A stretch of DNA of 64,000 nucleotides, taken from Streptomyces spongiae. Its GTDB lineage: Bacteria; Actinomycetota; Actinomycetes; Streptomycetales; Streptomycetaceae. The stretch covers positions 30,433 to 94,432 of the forward strand of contig NZ_VJZC01000002.1 in the NCBI RefSeq assembly GCF_009377185.1, in the 5' to 3' direction. Each line of letters opens with the position of its first letter. The first letter of the stretch is position 1. The notes under the pieces are model-generated. The model was not told the DNA's origin. It made no database searches and was given only the letters and a program-made list of their open reading frames with translations. Below are positions 23,912 to 32,272 of this stretch, in pieces. The translations under genes and the position numbers were made by a program.

Positions 23912-24883
23912 CTAGGGCGCGGACGGCTGGTGCAGGGGCGCCCCGCTGATCGACTCGGACGGCGAACCGTCCACCCCGACCGGAGCGTCCCCCGCCGTCA
24001 TGACCCGGTGCATGATGCGGGGGAAGTCCAGGTGGGCGGTGTCGCTGGGAGCCAGGTGGATCGTGGCGCGGTTGTCCCACATGGCCACGCTGCCCGGCTC
24101 CCAGCGGAAACGGACGGTGTACTCGGGCCGTGTCACCTGCTCCACGAACATCTCCAGCAGCAGCCGGTTCTCGGCCCGAGAGACACCGATGATGTTCTCC
24201 ACGTAGTACGGGTTGACGTAGAGCACCCGCTCGCCGCTCTCCGGGTGCACGCGGACCACCGGGTGGGCGGACGCCACCTGATGGTCCTGGAGGTGCAGCA
24301 TGTACGCGTCGGGACCGGAGCGCGGCAGGTAACCGACCCCGAGCCGGTGTTCCGCACGCAGCCCCTCGGCGAATCTCCGCACGGGCTCGGACAGTCCCGC
24401 GTAGGCGGTGGCCAGATTCGCCCAGGTGGTGTCCCCGCCGTACGGCGGCACCCGCTCGGCGCGCAGGACCGTCAGGGCCGGCGGGTCGATCCGTGCCGTG
24501 TGGTCGGCGTGCCAGCCGCGCAGCGTGGAGTGGCGCCGCCGCTCCAGCCACTCCGCGTGCGACATACCGTGGCGCCCCGCCAGCTCCAGCCGGTCGGCCG
24601 TCGTCTCCACCTGGGGGAAGTCCGCGGGCGAGGCGGAGCCGCGGGACCGCAACGTGATCGGCTCCCCGAAGCGCCGGACGAACGCGACGTGCCCGGCGTG
24701 GTCGAGCTCCTGCTCCCGGAAGAAGACCACCTTCCAGCGCAGCAACGCCGCCCGGATCTCCGCGACGACCTCGTCCGCCAGAGGACCGGCCAGGTCGACA
24801 CCGTGAATCTCGGCCCCGATGTACCCGGCGACGGGCCGCACCTCGACCTTGCCCGACCCACTCCAGGACGTCTCCACACCCAT
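23912..24883 (-). CDS. TauD/TfdA-family Fe(II)/2-oxoglutarate dioxygenase
   Basis: This dioxygenase of about 323 residues is in the TauD group, which hydroxylates small substrates such as taurine, alkyl sulfates or phenoxyacetates and often releases sulfite or an aldehyde. The HxD metal pair is seen in GWHADHT near residue 119. The distal histidine is in NRATIHLAP near residue 277, and the 2-oxoglutarate arginine is in FPRIMHRVM. The first residues EVRPVAGYIGAEIHGVDLAG are typical. ATG 24883 is given, but GGGGAG lies only 3 bases before it, so the GTG two codons later may be the real start. No transporter or sulfonate gene is adjacent, so the substrate is unknown. Confidence 0.85.
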   Translation of the reverse strand: MGVETSWSGSGKVEVRPVAGYIGAEIHGVDLAGPLADEVVAEIRAALLRWKVVFFREQELDHAGHVAFVRRFGEPITLRSRGSASPADFPQVETTADRLELAGRHGMSHAEWLERRRHSTLRGWHADHTARIDPPALTVLRAERVPPYGGDTTWANLATAYAGLSEPVRRFAEGLRAEHRLGVGYLPRSGPDAYMLHLQDHQVASAHPVVRVHPESGERVLYVNPYYVENIIGVSRAENRLLLEMFVEQVTRPEYTVRFRWEPGSVAMWDNRATIHLAPSDTAHLDFPRIMHRVMTAGDAPVGVDGSPSESISGAPLHQPSAP

Positions 24884-25042
24884 CAGCTCCCCGCGACGCG
24901 CTCCGTCGGCCGACAGACCCGTGCCGGATCTTCCCCACCCCACCACAGGCTCATGCCGAACGGGGACCGGGAGAGGAGATCTCCTGTCCATGTGAGGTAG
25001 GGTTGACGTGCGTGATCACGCGGGGCACCCGCGGTAGCGCAT

Positions 25043-25119
<77 letters not shown>

Positions 25120-25160
25120 GCTTTGTTGCAGGTCGGAGGCCGTTCTGGCCCTGTTGTCGC

Positions 25161-25889
25161 CTATCGGGCGGTTGCGAAGTCCTGGGTCCAGTAGTTGCCG
25201 GGCTGTGCGCGACCGACGCCGATCTCCTTGAACGCGCAGTTCAGGATGTTGGCCTTGTGGCCGGGGCTGGACATCCAACCCGCCATGACCTGCTCGGGAG
25301 TGGTGTAACCATAGGCGACGTTCTCGCCGTAGGTGCGCCAGGTGTAGCCGGCACGGGTGATCCGGTCGCCCGGGGAAGATCCGTCGGAGCCGGTGTGCGA
25401 CATGTTCCGGTGGGCCGCCATGTCCTCGCTGTGTGCCTGTGCGGCCTTGGTCAAGGTCGCGTCCGGAGTCACGGGCGAGCAACCGGCCTTCTTCCGCTCG
25501 GCGTTGACGAGTTCGACGATGCGAGTGTTGGCGCCGGACGCCGTGGCGGTGGCCTTCGGAGTGCTGGAAGGCGTGGTCTTCTTGGGCTTGGGCTTGGGTG
25601 TGGCCTTGGGCTTCGCGGTGTTCGCGGTGCGCGAAGGCGTCGTGGTCTTCTTGGGCTTGGGCTTGGGTGCGTGGGTCCTTCGGGTGTCTGCGGAGGGGGT
25701 CGGAGTGTGCCGGTCGTGGCCGTGCCGCCAGTCCTTGGCGCCGTTCCTCTCCCAGTCGTAGGAACGATGTCCTCCGCTGTCCTGCCAGTCGCCACAGGCC
25801 ATGGCGACGGACGGCACAGCCACGGTGCCGACGGCGACCGCGGCGATGACTATGCGCCGGTAATGCTTGTTCTGGCGATGCTTCCCCAT
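25161..25889 (-). CDS. Secreted CAP-domain (SCP/PR1-like) protein
   Basis: This 242-residue exported protein begins MGKHRQ, a start common in Streptomyces cell-surface proteins. A signal segment (IVIAAVAVGTVAVPSVAMA, residues 14-32) is followed by a Lys/Pro/Thr-rich linker (residues 65-115) with two copies of KPKPKKTT. A C-terminal CAP domain covers about 118-243. CAP hallmarks are VELVNAERKKAGC, AQAHSEDMA, YGENVAYG, and MSSPGHKANIL. Bacterial CAP proteins are thought to act at the cell wall, but their activity is unsettled. ATG 25889 is preferred over ATG 25901 by comparison with typical family starts. It is probably monocistronic, with a strong hairpin in its leader. Confidence 0.88.
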   Translation of the reverse strand: MGKHRQNKHYRRIVIAAVAVGTVAVPSVAMACGDWQDSGGHRSYDWERNGAKDWRHGHDRHTPTPSADTRRTHAPKPKPKKTTTPSRTANTAKPKATPKPKPKKTTPSSTPKATATASGANTRIVELVNAERKKAGCSPVTPDATLTKAAQAHSEDMAAHRNMSHTGSDGSSPGDRITRAGYTWRTYGENVAYGYTTPEQVMAGWMSSPGHKANILNCAFKEIGVGRAQPGNYWTQDFATAR

Positions 25890-26214
25890 ACATGACCCCA
25901 TTCGGTACTCGCCGAGCGTCCTTGCGCGGCCGGCTCCCCGCAGGACCCCTCCTGAACTGCGGAAAGGTCCTGCGGGCCGCCATTCTTAGGACGGCTTCAC
26001 ACGAAGCACAAAGGGGCCTGCCTACTACGTTGCTTCGTAGTTCTGGAGAGCCCTTGCCAGGAGTACGGGAGGGTGCTGGTTCGGCTTCCGAGGGTCTTTG
26101 CGGAGGTCAGGACCGGCGCGACGGGGGACTGACTCAAGCCGGACAAGTCCCCTATGTCGACTGAGTGGCATCAACTATTCCGCATGCTTAGTAGCGGAGA
26201 AGCTGTGACGCATG
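25890..26214 (-). other. Leader/intergenic region of the CAP gene with an 11-bp hairpin
   Basis: No gene is visible here. CCCGCAGGACC (25937-25947) pairs perfectly with GGTCCTGCGGG (25966-25976) around an 18-base loop, about 50 bases before the CAP start. A smaller hairpin, CTACG/CGTAG, lies at 26025-26040. The region could hold a structured 5' leader. I looked for the c-di-AMP (ydaO) riboswitch core that precedes some actinobacterial wall-hydrolase genes and could not convince myself of it. Confidence 0.5.
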
Positions 26215-28545
26215 TCACGAAAACTCCGGAAGTCCCCACGGCTTCGAGTCTCCGACGGCCGGTACGTCACGCGGGCCGAGGTCCAAGGCGGTGCCGCGCC
26301 GGGCAACGACGGCCGTTTCTCCCCAGCGGAGCGGAACCTCGATACGGCCGGCCGCTGTGTCCCGGTAGCGCAGGCGCCGCCCACGCTCGTCCCGTACGTC
26401 GATGGCCCCGTCGATGCCGTGCTGCAGCACGAGCGGAGCACCCGCCTGGCTGTGCACCCGCACCCACCGGGTCCGGCCACCCGAGCGGTCCGCGTCCACC
26501 AGGAACGCACCCTGGGTGCGCAGGCCCTGGACGGAGGCGTCCGGCCAGCGCCGGGACACGGAGGGGAAGACCCGTACCACCCCGCCATGACTCTGCACGG
26601 CCATGTCGAGGACCGACTGAGCCGCCGTCAGCGGACTCTCCGTGGCGAGGTTCCCGCCCTCCACATACATGGTGTTCGGGGTCATCCAGGCGTTGTTGAC
26701 GACGTTGCCGCCGGTGAAGAAGGTGAGGAAGTCGAGGGCCTCCTCGGACCGTTCCATCACGGAGGCCATCGACGAGGCGACGGCGTAGCTGTAACCCGCC
26801 CACAGGCCGCGGTCCTTGACCCAGTGGTCGAAGGTGGTCCGCATGATCTCCCGGTCGGCCGGGCGGTCCCAGCTCAGCTCGTGCAGCGGGTACAGCCACA
26901 GCATGTGCGAGAAGTGGCGGTGGGACTCGGTGAGCGGCTTCCCCGCGCCGATCATGACCCCGGTCGCGTCCCGCGGGTAGGCCACCAGGCGCTGGAGGAT
27001 CTCCCGCCAGCGCGCGGCGCGTGGATGGTCCGTACGCAGAACGCGCAGGCAGTCGAGGAGGGTGGCGCAGCCCCAGCGGAGCAGGGAGAGGTCGTAGACG
27101 CAGTCCTCGGCGTCGGCCCACTCGGGCGACCGGGTGAGCGGCAGATGCAGCATTCCGTCGCCGCCCTCGCGCAGGAAGTGGTCGTAGAAGTTCACCGCCT
27201 TGACGAGGATCGGGAAGAGGACGTCGCGCACGATCGACACGTCCATGGTGTGGCGGTAGCTGAGCCAGACGTTGTGCATGGCCCAGATGAGATTGCCGTT
27301 GTTGTCGGTCTTGGTGGACGTGCCGGGGATGCCGACGGTCTTGGCGCCGGGGCGCAGCAGCCAGTCGGAGGGATGGGCCAGGGCGTAGGTCTGCCCGTCC
27401 CGGTACTCCGGCGGGACGGAGAGCGGCAGGTTCTTCTCGAAGTCCTTGAAGGTGGAGGTGACGGAGTCCAGTTCGAGGTGGTTGGACCCCTGGATCAGCC
27501 AGGTGGCGATCTGCACATTGAGGTTCCACCAGACGGCGGTCCAACTGCCGCCGGTCTCCGGGTACCACGGCCCCCATTCGGACATCGAGGGCCCGCCGGC
27601 CCGGGTGGCGCAGGCGGCCTTGTAGAGCTGGATCCAGTAGAAGTCCTGAATGCGCTTGTCGGGTACGGACAGCAGGCTGCGCCGGTAGAAGCGGTGCCAC
27701 CAGGCGCGGTGCTCGCGCACCAGATCGTCCGGGTCCGCGGAGAGCGTGCGGGCCACTTCGGCGACGGCAAGCTCCGTCGTGCCCGACAGGTCCTCGGGGA
27801 AGCGGTAGACGATGTGCGCGGCCAATAGTCTGCCGCTGCCGACGCGCCGTTCGCGCCAGGCGGTGGTCCACCCTCCGCCCGCGATCAGCGGCTGCTGCAC
27901 GTACCCGGTGTCTCCGGCGGTGCCCACGGTGGGATCGGGGTTGCCGGTGTAGTCGGCGGGTTTGTCCTTCGTGCGCGGAGAAGTCGCGGACATCCATGTG
28001 AACGACCAGGCCGCATCCTCCTCGCCCGCACTGGGCCGGGTGGAAATCAGCAGCGCGGTACGGGCGTTGTGCACCAGCATCGAGAAGCGGACGCTCCCGC
28101 GTGTGGTGGTGACGGTGCCGCGCAGCTCGGCGTCCCAGAGGTCCAGGGTCCAGTCGACGTCTGTCACCTCACCGGCGAGCGTGAGGTCGAAGTGCCCTAT
28201 GGGCAACCGGGAGAATCCGTACGGAGCACGCCACTGTGGCCGTTGGTCCTGCACCTGGCTGTGACTGACCATGACCTTCACGGAGTTGGCCGTCGCACCT
28301 CGGTAGACCTGCACCCCGAGCAGGCCGTTGCTCAGGAAGGGGCCGTCCTTCCAGTCGCCGGGCATCCGCCGCCAGCGCAGAGCCGCGGCCCGGGCCATCC
28401 GTTCGTGCAGCCCCTCCGTTCCGCCGGTCTCGCGGGGCGCCGCCCAGCCGGTGCCGGACCCCGCCGACCAGCCCACCGCGGCGACTGCGGCGGCCGTACC
28501 GATCACACCTCTTCGAGAGATCCCGTTCTCAGGCGTCACGGTCAC
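26215..28545 (-). CDS. GH95-like glycoside hydrolase, secreted via Tat
   Basis: This protein of about 776 residues has a Tat-type signal (ENGISRRGVIGTAAAVAAVG). A long body follows resembling GH95 alpha-L-fucosidase/galactosidase relatives with an (alpha/alpha)6 barrel. Pointers are FLSNGLLGVQVYRG at the N-terminal beta domain, GSWTAVWWNLNVQ near 370, the HRHFSHMLWLYP segment near 565 that matches the GH95 pattern, and ESPLTAAQSVLDMAVQSHGG near 670. GTG 28545 is chosen because GGAGG lies 7 bases upstream; that Shine-Dalgarno sits inside a false ATG at 28560. It stands alone, divergent from the formylglycine-generating enzyme gene. The substrate is inferred only at family level, and membership in GH95 proper is not certain. 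Confidence 0.72.
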   Translation of the reverse strand: MTVTPENGISRRGVIGTAAAVAAVGWSAGSGTGWAAPRETGGTEGLHERMARAAALRWRRMPGDWKDGPFLSNGLLGVQVYRGATANSVKVMVSHSQVQDQRPQWRAPYGFSRLPIGHFDLTLAGEVTDVDWTLDLWDAELRGTVTTTRGSVRFSMLVHNARTALLISTRPSAGEEDAAWSFTWMSATSPRTKDKPADYTGNPDPTVGTAGDTGYVQQPLIAGGGWTTAWRERRVGSGRLLAAHIVYRFPEDLSGTTELAVAEVARTLSADPDDLVREHRAWWHRFYRRSLLSVPDKRIQDFYWIQLYKAACATRAGGPSMSEWGPWYPETGGSWTAVWWNLNVQIATWLIQGSNHLELDSVTSTFKDFEKNLPLSVPPEYRDGQTYALAHPSDWLLRPGAKTVGIPGTSTKTDNNGNLIWAMHNVWLSYRHTMDVSIVRDVLFPILVKAVNFYDHFLREGGDGMLHLPLTRSPEWADAEDCVYDLSLLRWGCATLLDCLRVLRTDHPRAARWREILQRLVAYPRDATGVMIGAGKPLTESHRHFSHMLWLYPLHELSWDRPADREIMRTTFDHWVKDRGLWAGYSYAVASSMASVMERSEEALDFLTFFTGGNVVNNAWMTPNTMYVEGGNLATESPLTAAQSVLDMAVQSHGGVVRVFPSVSRRWPDASVQGLRTQGAFLVDADRSGGRTRWVRVHSQAGAPLVLQHGIDGAIDVRDERGRRLRYRDTAAGRIEVPLRWGETAVVARRGTALDLGPRDVPAVGDSKPWGLPEFS

Positions 28546-28851
28546 GTAGATGCCTCCCATTCCTGATGGTGAACTACCTGGCATGGTGCAGGCACTTGGG
28601 GGACAGGGGAAGACCTCCGACGTATCAGAAATCGGAGCGAGGCTCAGGCGCTGGTGGCGGAGGTGTACGCGCAGGTGAACTGTCATGTCCGGGAGCGCTC
28701 GGCCTGCGGAGGGTTTGCGATTCGACCGATGTATGCACCGATTTTTCACCCGATCCGCCGTTCGGGGCCGACCCGGCGGGCCGTACTCTCGAACCCGCGG
28801 ACGATTGCCTGGTCGGTCGGGTGAGGCACAGCAGCCGCGGTCGGAGGAGCG
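28546..28851. other. Divergent intergenic region, no gene seen
   Basis: This 306-bp gap lies between the divergent GH95-like and formylglycine-generating enzyme genes. It must hold both promoters. It has one AT-richer patch around 28738-28752. I see no strong palindrome, and not the ACTGGT-type operator found at the next promoter. Confidence 0.5.
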
Positions 28852-29829
28852 ATGTCCAGCGCGTGTTGCGCCCCCACTTCAGGGGGTGACCGGGAGACAC
28901 CCGAGCCGTCCGGCGCACGGCTCCAGGCCCCGGAGCGGGACCGGGCGCAGGCGCTGCGCGCCATGCTGCGCGTCCCCGGAGGGACGTTCCTGATGGGAGG
29001 CGACGACGCCGACGCGTTTCCCGAGGACGGTGAAGGGCCGGTCCGGGCGGTGCGGCTGTCGCCGTTCCTCATCGACGCGACCACCGTCACCAACAGACAG
29101 TTCGCGGCGTTCGTACGCAGCAGCGGCTACAAGAGCGACGCTGAGCGCTACGGCTGGTCCTTCGTGTTCTACGCACTCGTCCACCCCGACGCCCGGCAGT
29201 TGGTGCGGGACGGCACGGTGGCGCAGGCGCCCTGGTGGCTCGCGGTGGACGGAGCGTGCTGGCGGGCCCCCTACGGGCCGGGGTCGTCATGGACCGATCT
29301 GTCGAACCACCCTGTCGTCCACGTGTCCTGGCGCGACGCGTCCGCCTACGCGGCATGGGCGGGCAAGCGCCTGCCCACGGAGGCGGAGTGGGAGAGGGCG
29401 GCACGAGGCGGTCTGGAACACTCCCGCTTTCCCTGGGGTGACGAACTCCTGCCCCGGGGACAGCACCGCTGCAACATCTGGCAGGGGCGGTTCCCGCAGA
29501 CCAACACGGGTGAGGACGGGTATCTGGGAACCGCGCCCGTCAAGACCTACCGGCCCAACAACCTCGGCCTGTACAACACATCGGGCAACGTGTGGGAATG
29601 GTGCTCCGACTGGTGGAGCACCACCTGGCACGCGGCCGACCGCCCGGAGACCCGTGAGGACCCGGCCGGACCTCCCACCGGGGAGGCGAAGGTGATCCGC
29701 GGCGGCTCCTACCTGTGCCATGCGTCGTACTGCAACCGCTACCGCGTCGCAGCCCGCACGTCCAACACACCCGACAGCAGCACCGGACACATGGGGTTCC
29801 GCTGCGCGGCGGACCTGCCCTCCGCATGA
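28852..29829 (+). CDS. Formylglycine-generating enzyme (sulfatase-modifying factor)
   Basis: This 325-residue FGE converts the cysteine of the C-x-P-x-R motif in type I sulfatases to the catalytic formylglycine, using O2 and copper. Hallmarks are VPGGTFLMGG at residues 41-50, HPVVHVSWRDASAYAAWAG, LPTEAEWERAARGG, NTSGNVWEWCSDWW, and the paired active-site cysteines in SYLCHASYC (C289 and C294). ATG 28852 follows GGAGGAG. The next gene, 89 bases on, is a type I sulfatase with a modifiable cysteine and is its evident client. No signal peptide is visible, so modification takes place in the cytoplasm. Confidence 0.93.
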   Translation: MSSACCAPTSGGDRETPEPSGARLQAPERDRAQALRAMLRVPGGTFLMGGDDADAFPEDGEGPVRAVRLSPFLIDATTVTNRQFAAFVRSSGYKSDAERYGWSFVFYALVHPDARQLVRDGTVAQAPWWLAVDGACWRAPYGPGSSWTDLSNHPVVHVSWRDASAYAAWAGKRLPTEAEWERAARGGLEHSRFPWGDELLPRGQHRCNIWQGRFPQTNTGEDGYLGTAPVKTYRPNNLGLYNTSGNVWEWCSDWWSTTWHAADRPETREDPAGPPTGEAKVIRGGSYLCHASYCNRYRVAARTSNTPDSSTGHMGFRCAADLPSA

Positions 29830-29840
29830 GATAGCTGTGG

Positions 29841-29869
29841 TTGACACCCAAATAGCGGGAGTTCAGACT
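29841..29869 (+). promoter_or_regulatory. Sigma-70-type promoter of the sulfatase gene
   Basis: A consensus -35 TTGACA (29841-29846) is followed, after 17 bp, by CAGACT (29864-29869) as -10. Transcription would begin inside the palindrome at 29874-29904, so a bound repressor would block it. Confidence 0.55.
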
Positions 29870-29873
29870 TGCA

Positions 29874-29904
29874 CCCAGTCAACTGGTTTGACCAGTTGAC
29901 TGGG
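29874..29904. promoter_or_regulatory. Perfect 31-bp palindromic operator at the sulfatase promoter
   Basis: CCCAGTCAACTGGT (29874-29887) and ACCAGTTGACTGGG (29891-29904) are perfect inverted repeats around TTG. The core TGGT-TTG-ACCA has the look of FadR-type GntR operators. The same core recurs at 39906-39920, near a FadR-type GntR gene. Confidence 0.8.
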
Positions 29905-29918
29905 AAGGAGCGTCCTGG

Positions 29919-32216
29919 ATGACCAACGCCTCTCCGTATCCGCCGCCCGAGAGCGGTACTTTCCGCAGTGCTTTCCAAGTACGCAGTACTTTCCAAGGCA
30001 GAATCGGCACCACCTACGAGGAGTCGACGCCGTGGTGGCCCGATCAGCAGGGGCCTGCCGCAGACACGCCCAATGTCGTGGTCATCGTGCTCGACGACGT
30101 CGGCTTCTCCGACCTCGGCTGTTTCGGCTCGGACATCGACACCCCGGCCATGGACGCCCTCGCCGCCGACGGCCTTCGCTACGCCAACTTCCACACCACC
30201 ACGCTGTGTTCGCCGACCCGCGCCTCCCTGCTGACCGGCCGGAACCACCACTCCGTCGGCATGCGCATGCTGTCCAACTTCGACACCGGCTTCCCCAGCG
30301 GTCGCGGACAGATCACCAAGTCCGCCGCGGTACTGCCGGAGGTGCTGCGCGACGCCGGCTTCAACACCATGGCGGTGGGCAAGTGGCACCTGGCGCCGAT
30401 GGAGCAGACCACCGCGTCCGGGCCGTACACCCAGTGGCCGCTGGGACGTGGTTTCGAGCGCTACTACGGATTCCTGGAAGCCGAGACGGACAGCTTCTAT
30501 CCGGAACTCTTCCACGACAACCACGCCGTGGCTCCGCCGAAGAGCCCGGAAGAGGGCTATCACCTCAGCGAGGACCTGGTGGACCGGGCGATCGAGTTCG
30601 TCACGGACCAGACGTCGGTCACCCCGGAGAAGCCCTTCTTCCTCTACCTGGCGTTCGGCGCGGCGCACGCCCCGCACCAGGCTCCCCAGGAATACCTGGA
30701 GAAGTACCGGGGCCGGTTCGACCACGGCTGGGACGCCGAGCGCGCCACCCGCCACGCCCGCCAGATCGAACGGGGCATCCTGCCACCCGGCACCGAACTG
30801 GCGCCGCGCAACCCGGGGGTCGTTCCCTTCGACGAACTGTCGGACGACGAGAAGAAGCTGTCCGTACGCCTCCAGGAGGCCTATGCGGCGATGGTCGACC
30901 ACACCGACCACCACATAGGCCGCCTCATGGAATTCCTGGAGCGGATAGGCCAGATGGAGAACACCATCACCATCCTGCTCTCGGACAACGGGGCCAGCCA
31001 GGAAGGCGGGCAGAAGGGGTCGCTCAACCCCACCGCGTTCCAGAACGGTGTCGCCGAGGACTTCGACGAGATGGTGGCGCGGATCGATGAGATCGGTACC
31101 ACCCGCGCTCATTCCAACTACCCCTGGGGCTGGGCGCAGGCGGGCAACACGCCGTTCAAGCGCTACAAGCAGAACACCCACGAAGGCGGCGTCCGCTGCC
31201 CGCTCATCGTGAACTGGCCCCGGGGGCTGCCGCGCACCGGCGAGGTCAGGCAGCAGTTCCACCATGTCACCGACATCGTCCCGACCCTTTTCGAACTGCT
31301 CGGTCTCGAGGCTCCCTCGGTCCACAACGGCATCCCGCAACTCCCGATCCACGGTGTCAGCATGGGCTACACCTTCGACGCGCCGACCGCGCCGACCCGC
31401 AAGGAAGCCCAGTACTTCGAGATGTTCGGGCACCGCGCGATCTGGCACGACGGGTGGAAGGCCGTCGCCTTCCACCAACGCGGATCGTCCTTCGACGCGG
31501 ACCAGTGGGAGCTCTACCACCACGACAGCGACTTCTCGGAATGCAACGACCTGGCGCAGGAGATGCCCGAGCAACTGCAGAAGATGGTCGCGCGCTTCTG
31601 GGTGGAAGCGGGTAAATACGATGTGCTTCCGCTGGACGACCAGGGGTTCGCCTACCGGGCGAAGATTCCGCGTCCCGGCTCTCCGCGCAACCGCACCACC
31701 TTCACCTACTACCCCGGCATGGCCCATCTGCCCGTCGCCGCGGTACCACCGGTGATGAACCGCGGCCACCGCATCACCGCGTTCGTCGACCGGGCCGCCG
31801 CGTCGGACGAGGGCGTCCTCGTGTCCCTGGGCAGCATCAGCAGCGGATACGTCCTGTACATCAAGGACAACCGGCTGGTCTACGAGTACAACTTCCTCGG
31901 CACCCGTTACACGGTGGCCTCGGAGGAAGAACTGCCCACCGGCCCGGCGGAGTTGACCTTCGAATTCGTCAAGACCGGCGACATGCGGGGCGTCGGTCAC
32001 CTGTACGTGTCAGGAAAGCCGGTCGGCACCGGCGACATTCCGCGGGTCCTCCCGCACTTCCTGGGCTGGCAGGGCCTCGACGTCGGCCGGGACACGCTGT
32101 CGCCCTCCTCGCCCAGCTATGACGGCGAATTCGCGTTCACCGGAGGATTCGAGAAGGTCGTCTTCACGGTCGCGCCGGACGAAGGAATCCAGGAGCCCTT
32201 CGAGCGCATCGACTGA
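29919..32216 (+). CDS. Type I formylglycine sulfatase (arylsulfatase family)
   Basis: This 765-residue sulfatase removes sulfate from an ester using a formylglycine made from Cys97 in LCSPTRASLLTGR, which fits C-x-P-x-R. Metal-site residues are seen in VIVLDDVGFSDLG (D59, D60) and in LLSDNGAS, and GKWHLAP follows the active site. A C-terminal extension of about 200 residues (from about 560) looks like a beta-rich accessory domain. No signal peptide is visible, so the substrate is probably imported first. The length matches the long actinobacterial arylsulfatases, not the roughly 530-residue Pseudomonas type. An in-frame 18-bp duplication near the start (29964-29999) gives RSAFQV-RSTFQG. A GntR-type operator overlaps its transcription start. 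Confidence 0.9.
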   Translation: MTNASPYPPPESGTFRSAFQVRSTFQGRIGTTYEESTPWWPDQQGPAADTPNVVVIVLDDVGFSDLGCFGSDIDTPAMDALAADGLRYANFHTTTLCSPTRASLLTGRNHHSVGMRMLSNFDTGFPSGRGQITKSAAVLPEVLRDAGFNTMAVGKWHLAPMEQTTASGPYTQWPLGRGFERYYGFLEAETDSFYPELFHDNHAVAPPKSPEEGYHLSEDLVDRAIEFVTDQTSVTPEKPFFLYLAFGAAHAPHQAPQEYLEKYRGRFDHGWDAERATRHARQIERGILPPGTELAPRNPGVVPFDELSDDEKKLSVRLQEAYAAMVDHTDHHIGRLMEFLERIGQMENTITILLSDNGASQEGGQKGSLNPTAFQNGVAEDFDEMVARIDEIGTTRAHSNYPWGWAQAGNTPFKRYKQNTHEGGVRCPLIVNWPRGLPRTGEVRQQFHHVTDIVPTLFELLGLEAPSVHNGIPQLPIHGVSMGYTFDAPTAPTRKEAQYFEMFGHRAIWHDGWKAVAFHQRGSSFDADQWELYHHDSDFSECNDLAQEMPEQLQKMVARFWVEAGKYDVLPLDDQGFAYRAKIPRPGSPRNRTTFTYYPGMAHLPVAAVPPVMNRGHRITAFVDRAAASDEGVLVSLGSISSGYVLYIKDNRLVYEYNFLGTRYTVASEEELPTGPAELTFEFVKTGDMRGVGHLYVSGKPVGTGDIPRVLPHFLGWQGLDVGRDTLSPSSPSYDGEFAFTGGFEKVVFTVAPDEGIQEPFERID

Positions 32217-32235
32217 TGACTGGTGCCTGATGACT

Positions 32236-32263
32236 GATGCCGCCGGGTCACCCCGGCGGCATC
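32236..32263. terminator. Bidirectional terminator hairpin
   Basis: GATGCCGCCGGG (32236-32247) pairs perfectly with CCCGGCGGCATC (32252-32263) around a 4-base loop. It lies between the convergent sulfatase and SDR genes, 20 bases after the sulfatase stop and 9 before the SDR stop. Confidence 0.85.
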
Positions 32264-32272
32264 GTCCTTACA

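Noticed and set aside
25890..26214. c-di-AMP (ydaO-type) riboswitch before the CAP gene
   Set aside because: I could not identify the conserved core by eye, only a strong hairpin. It is left as an unnamed leader structure.
28566..28850. Possible small gene in the gap before the formylglycine-generating enzyme
   Set aside because: Several short frames cross the gap, but none has a ribosome binding site with a consistent codon pattern or a recognisable family.
29739..32000. Frame of about 750 codons antisense to the sulfatase
   Set aside because: It mirrors the sulfatase codon bias and has no recognisable domain. The forward protein has complete catalytic motifs.
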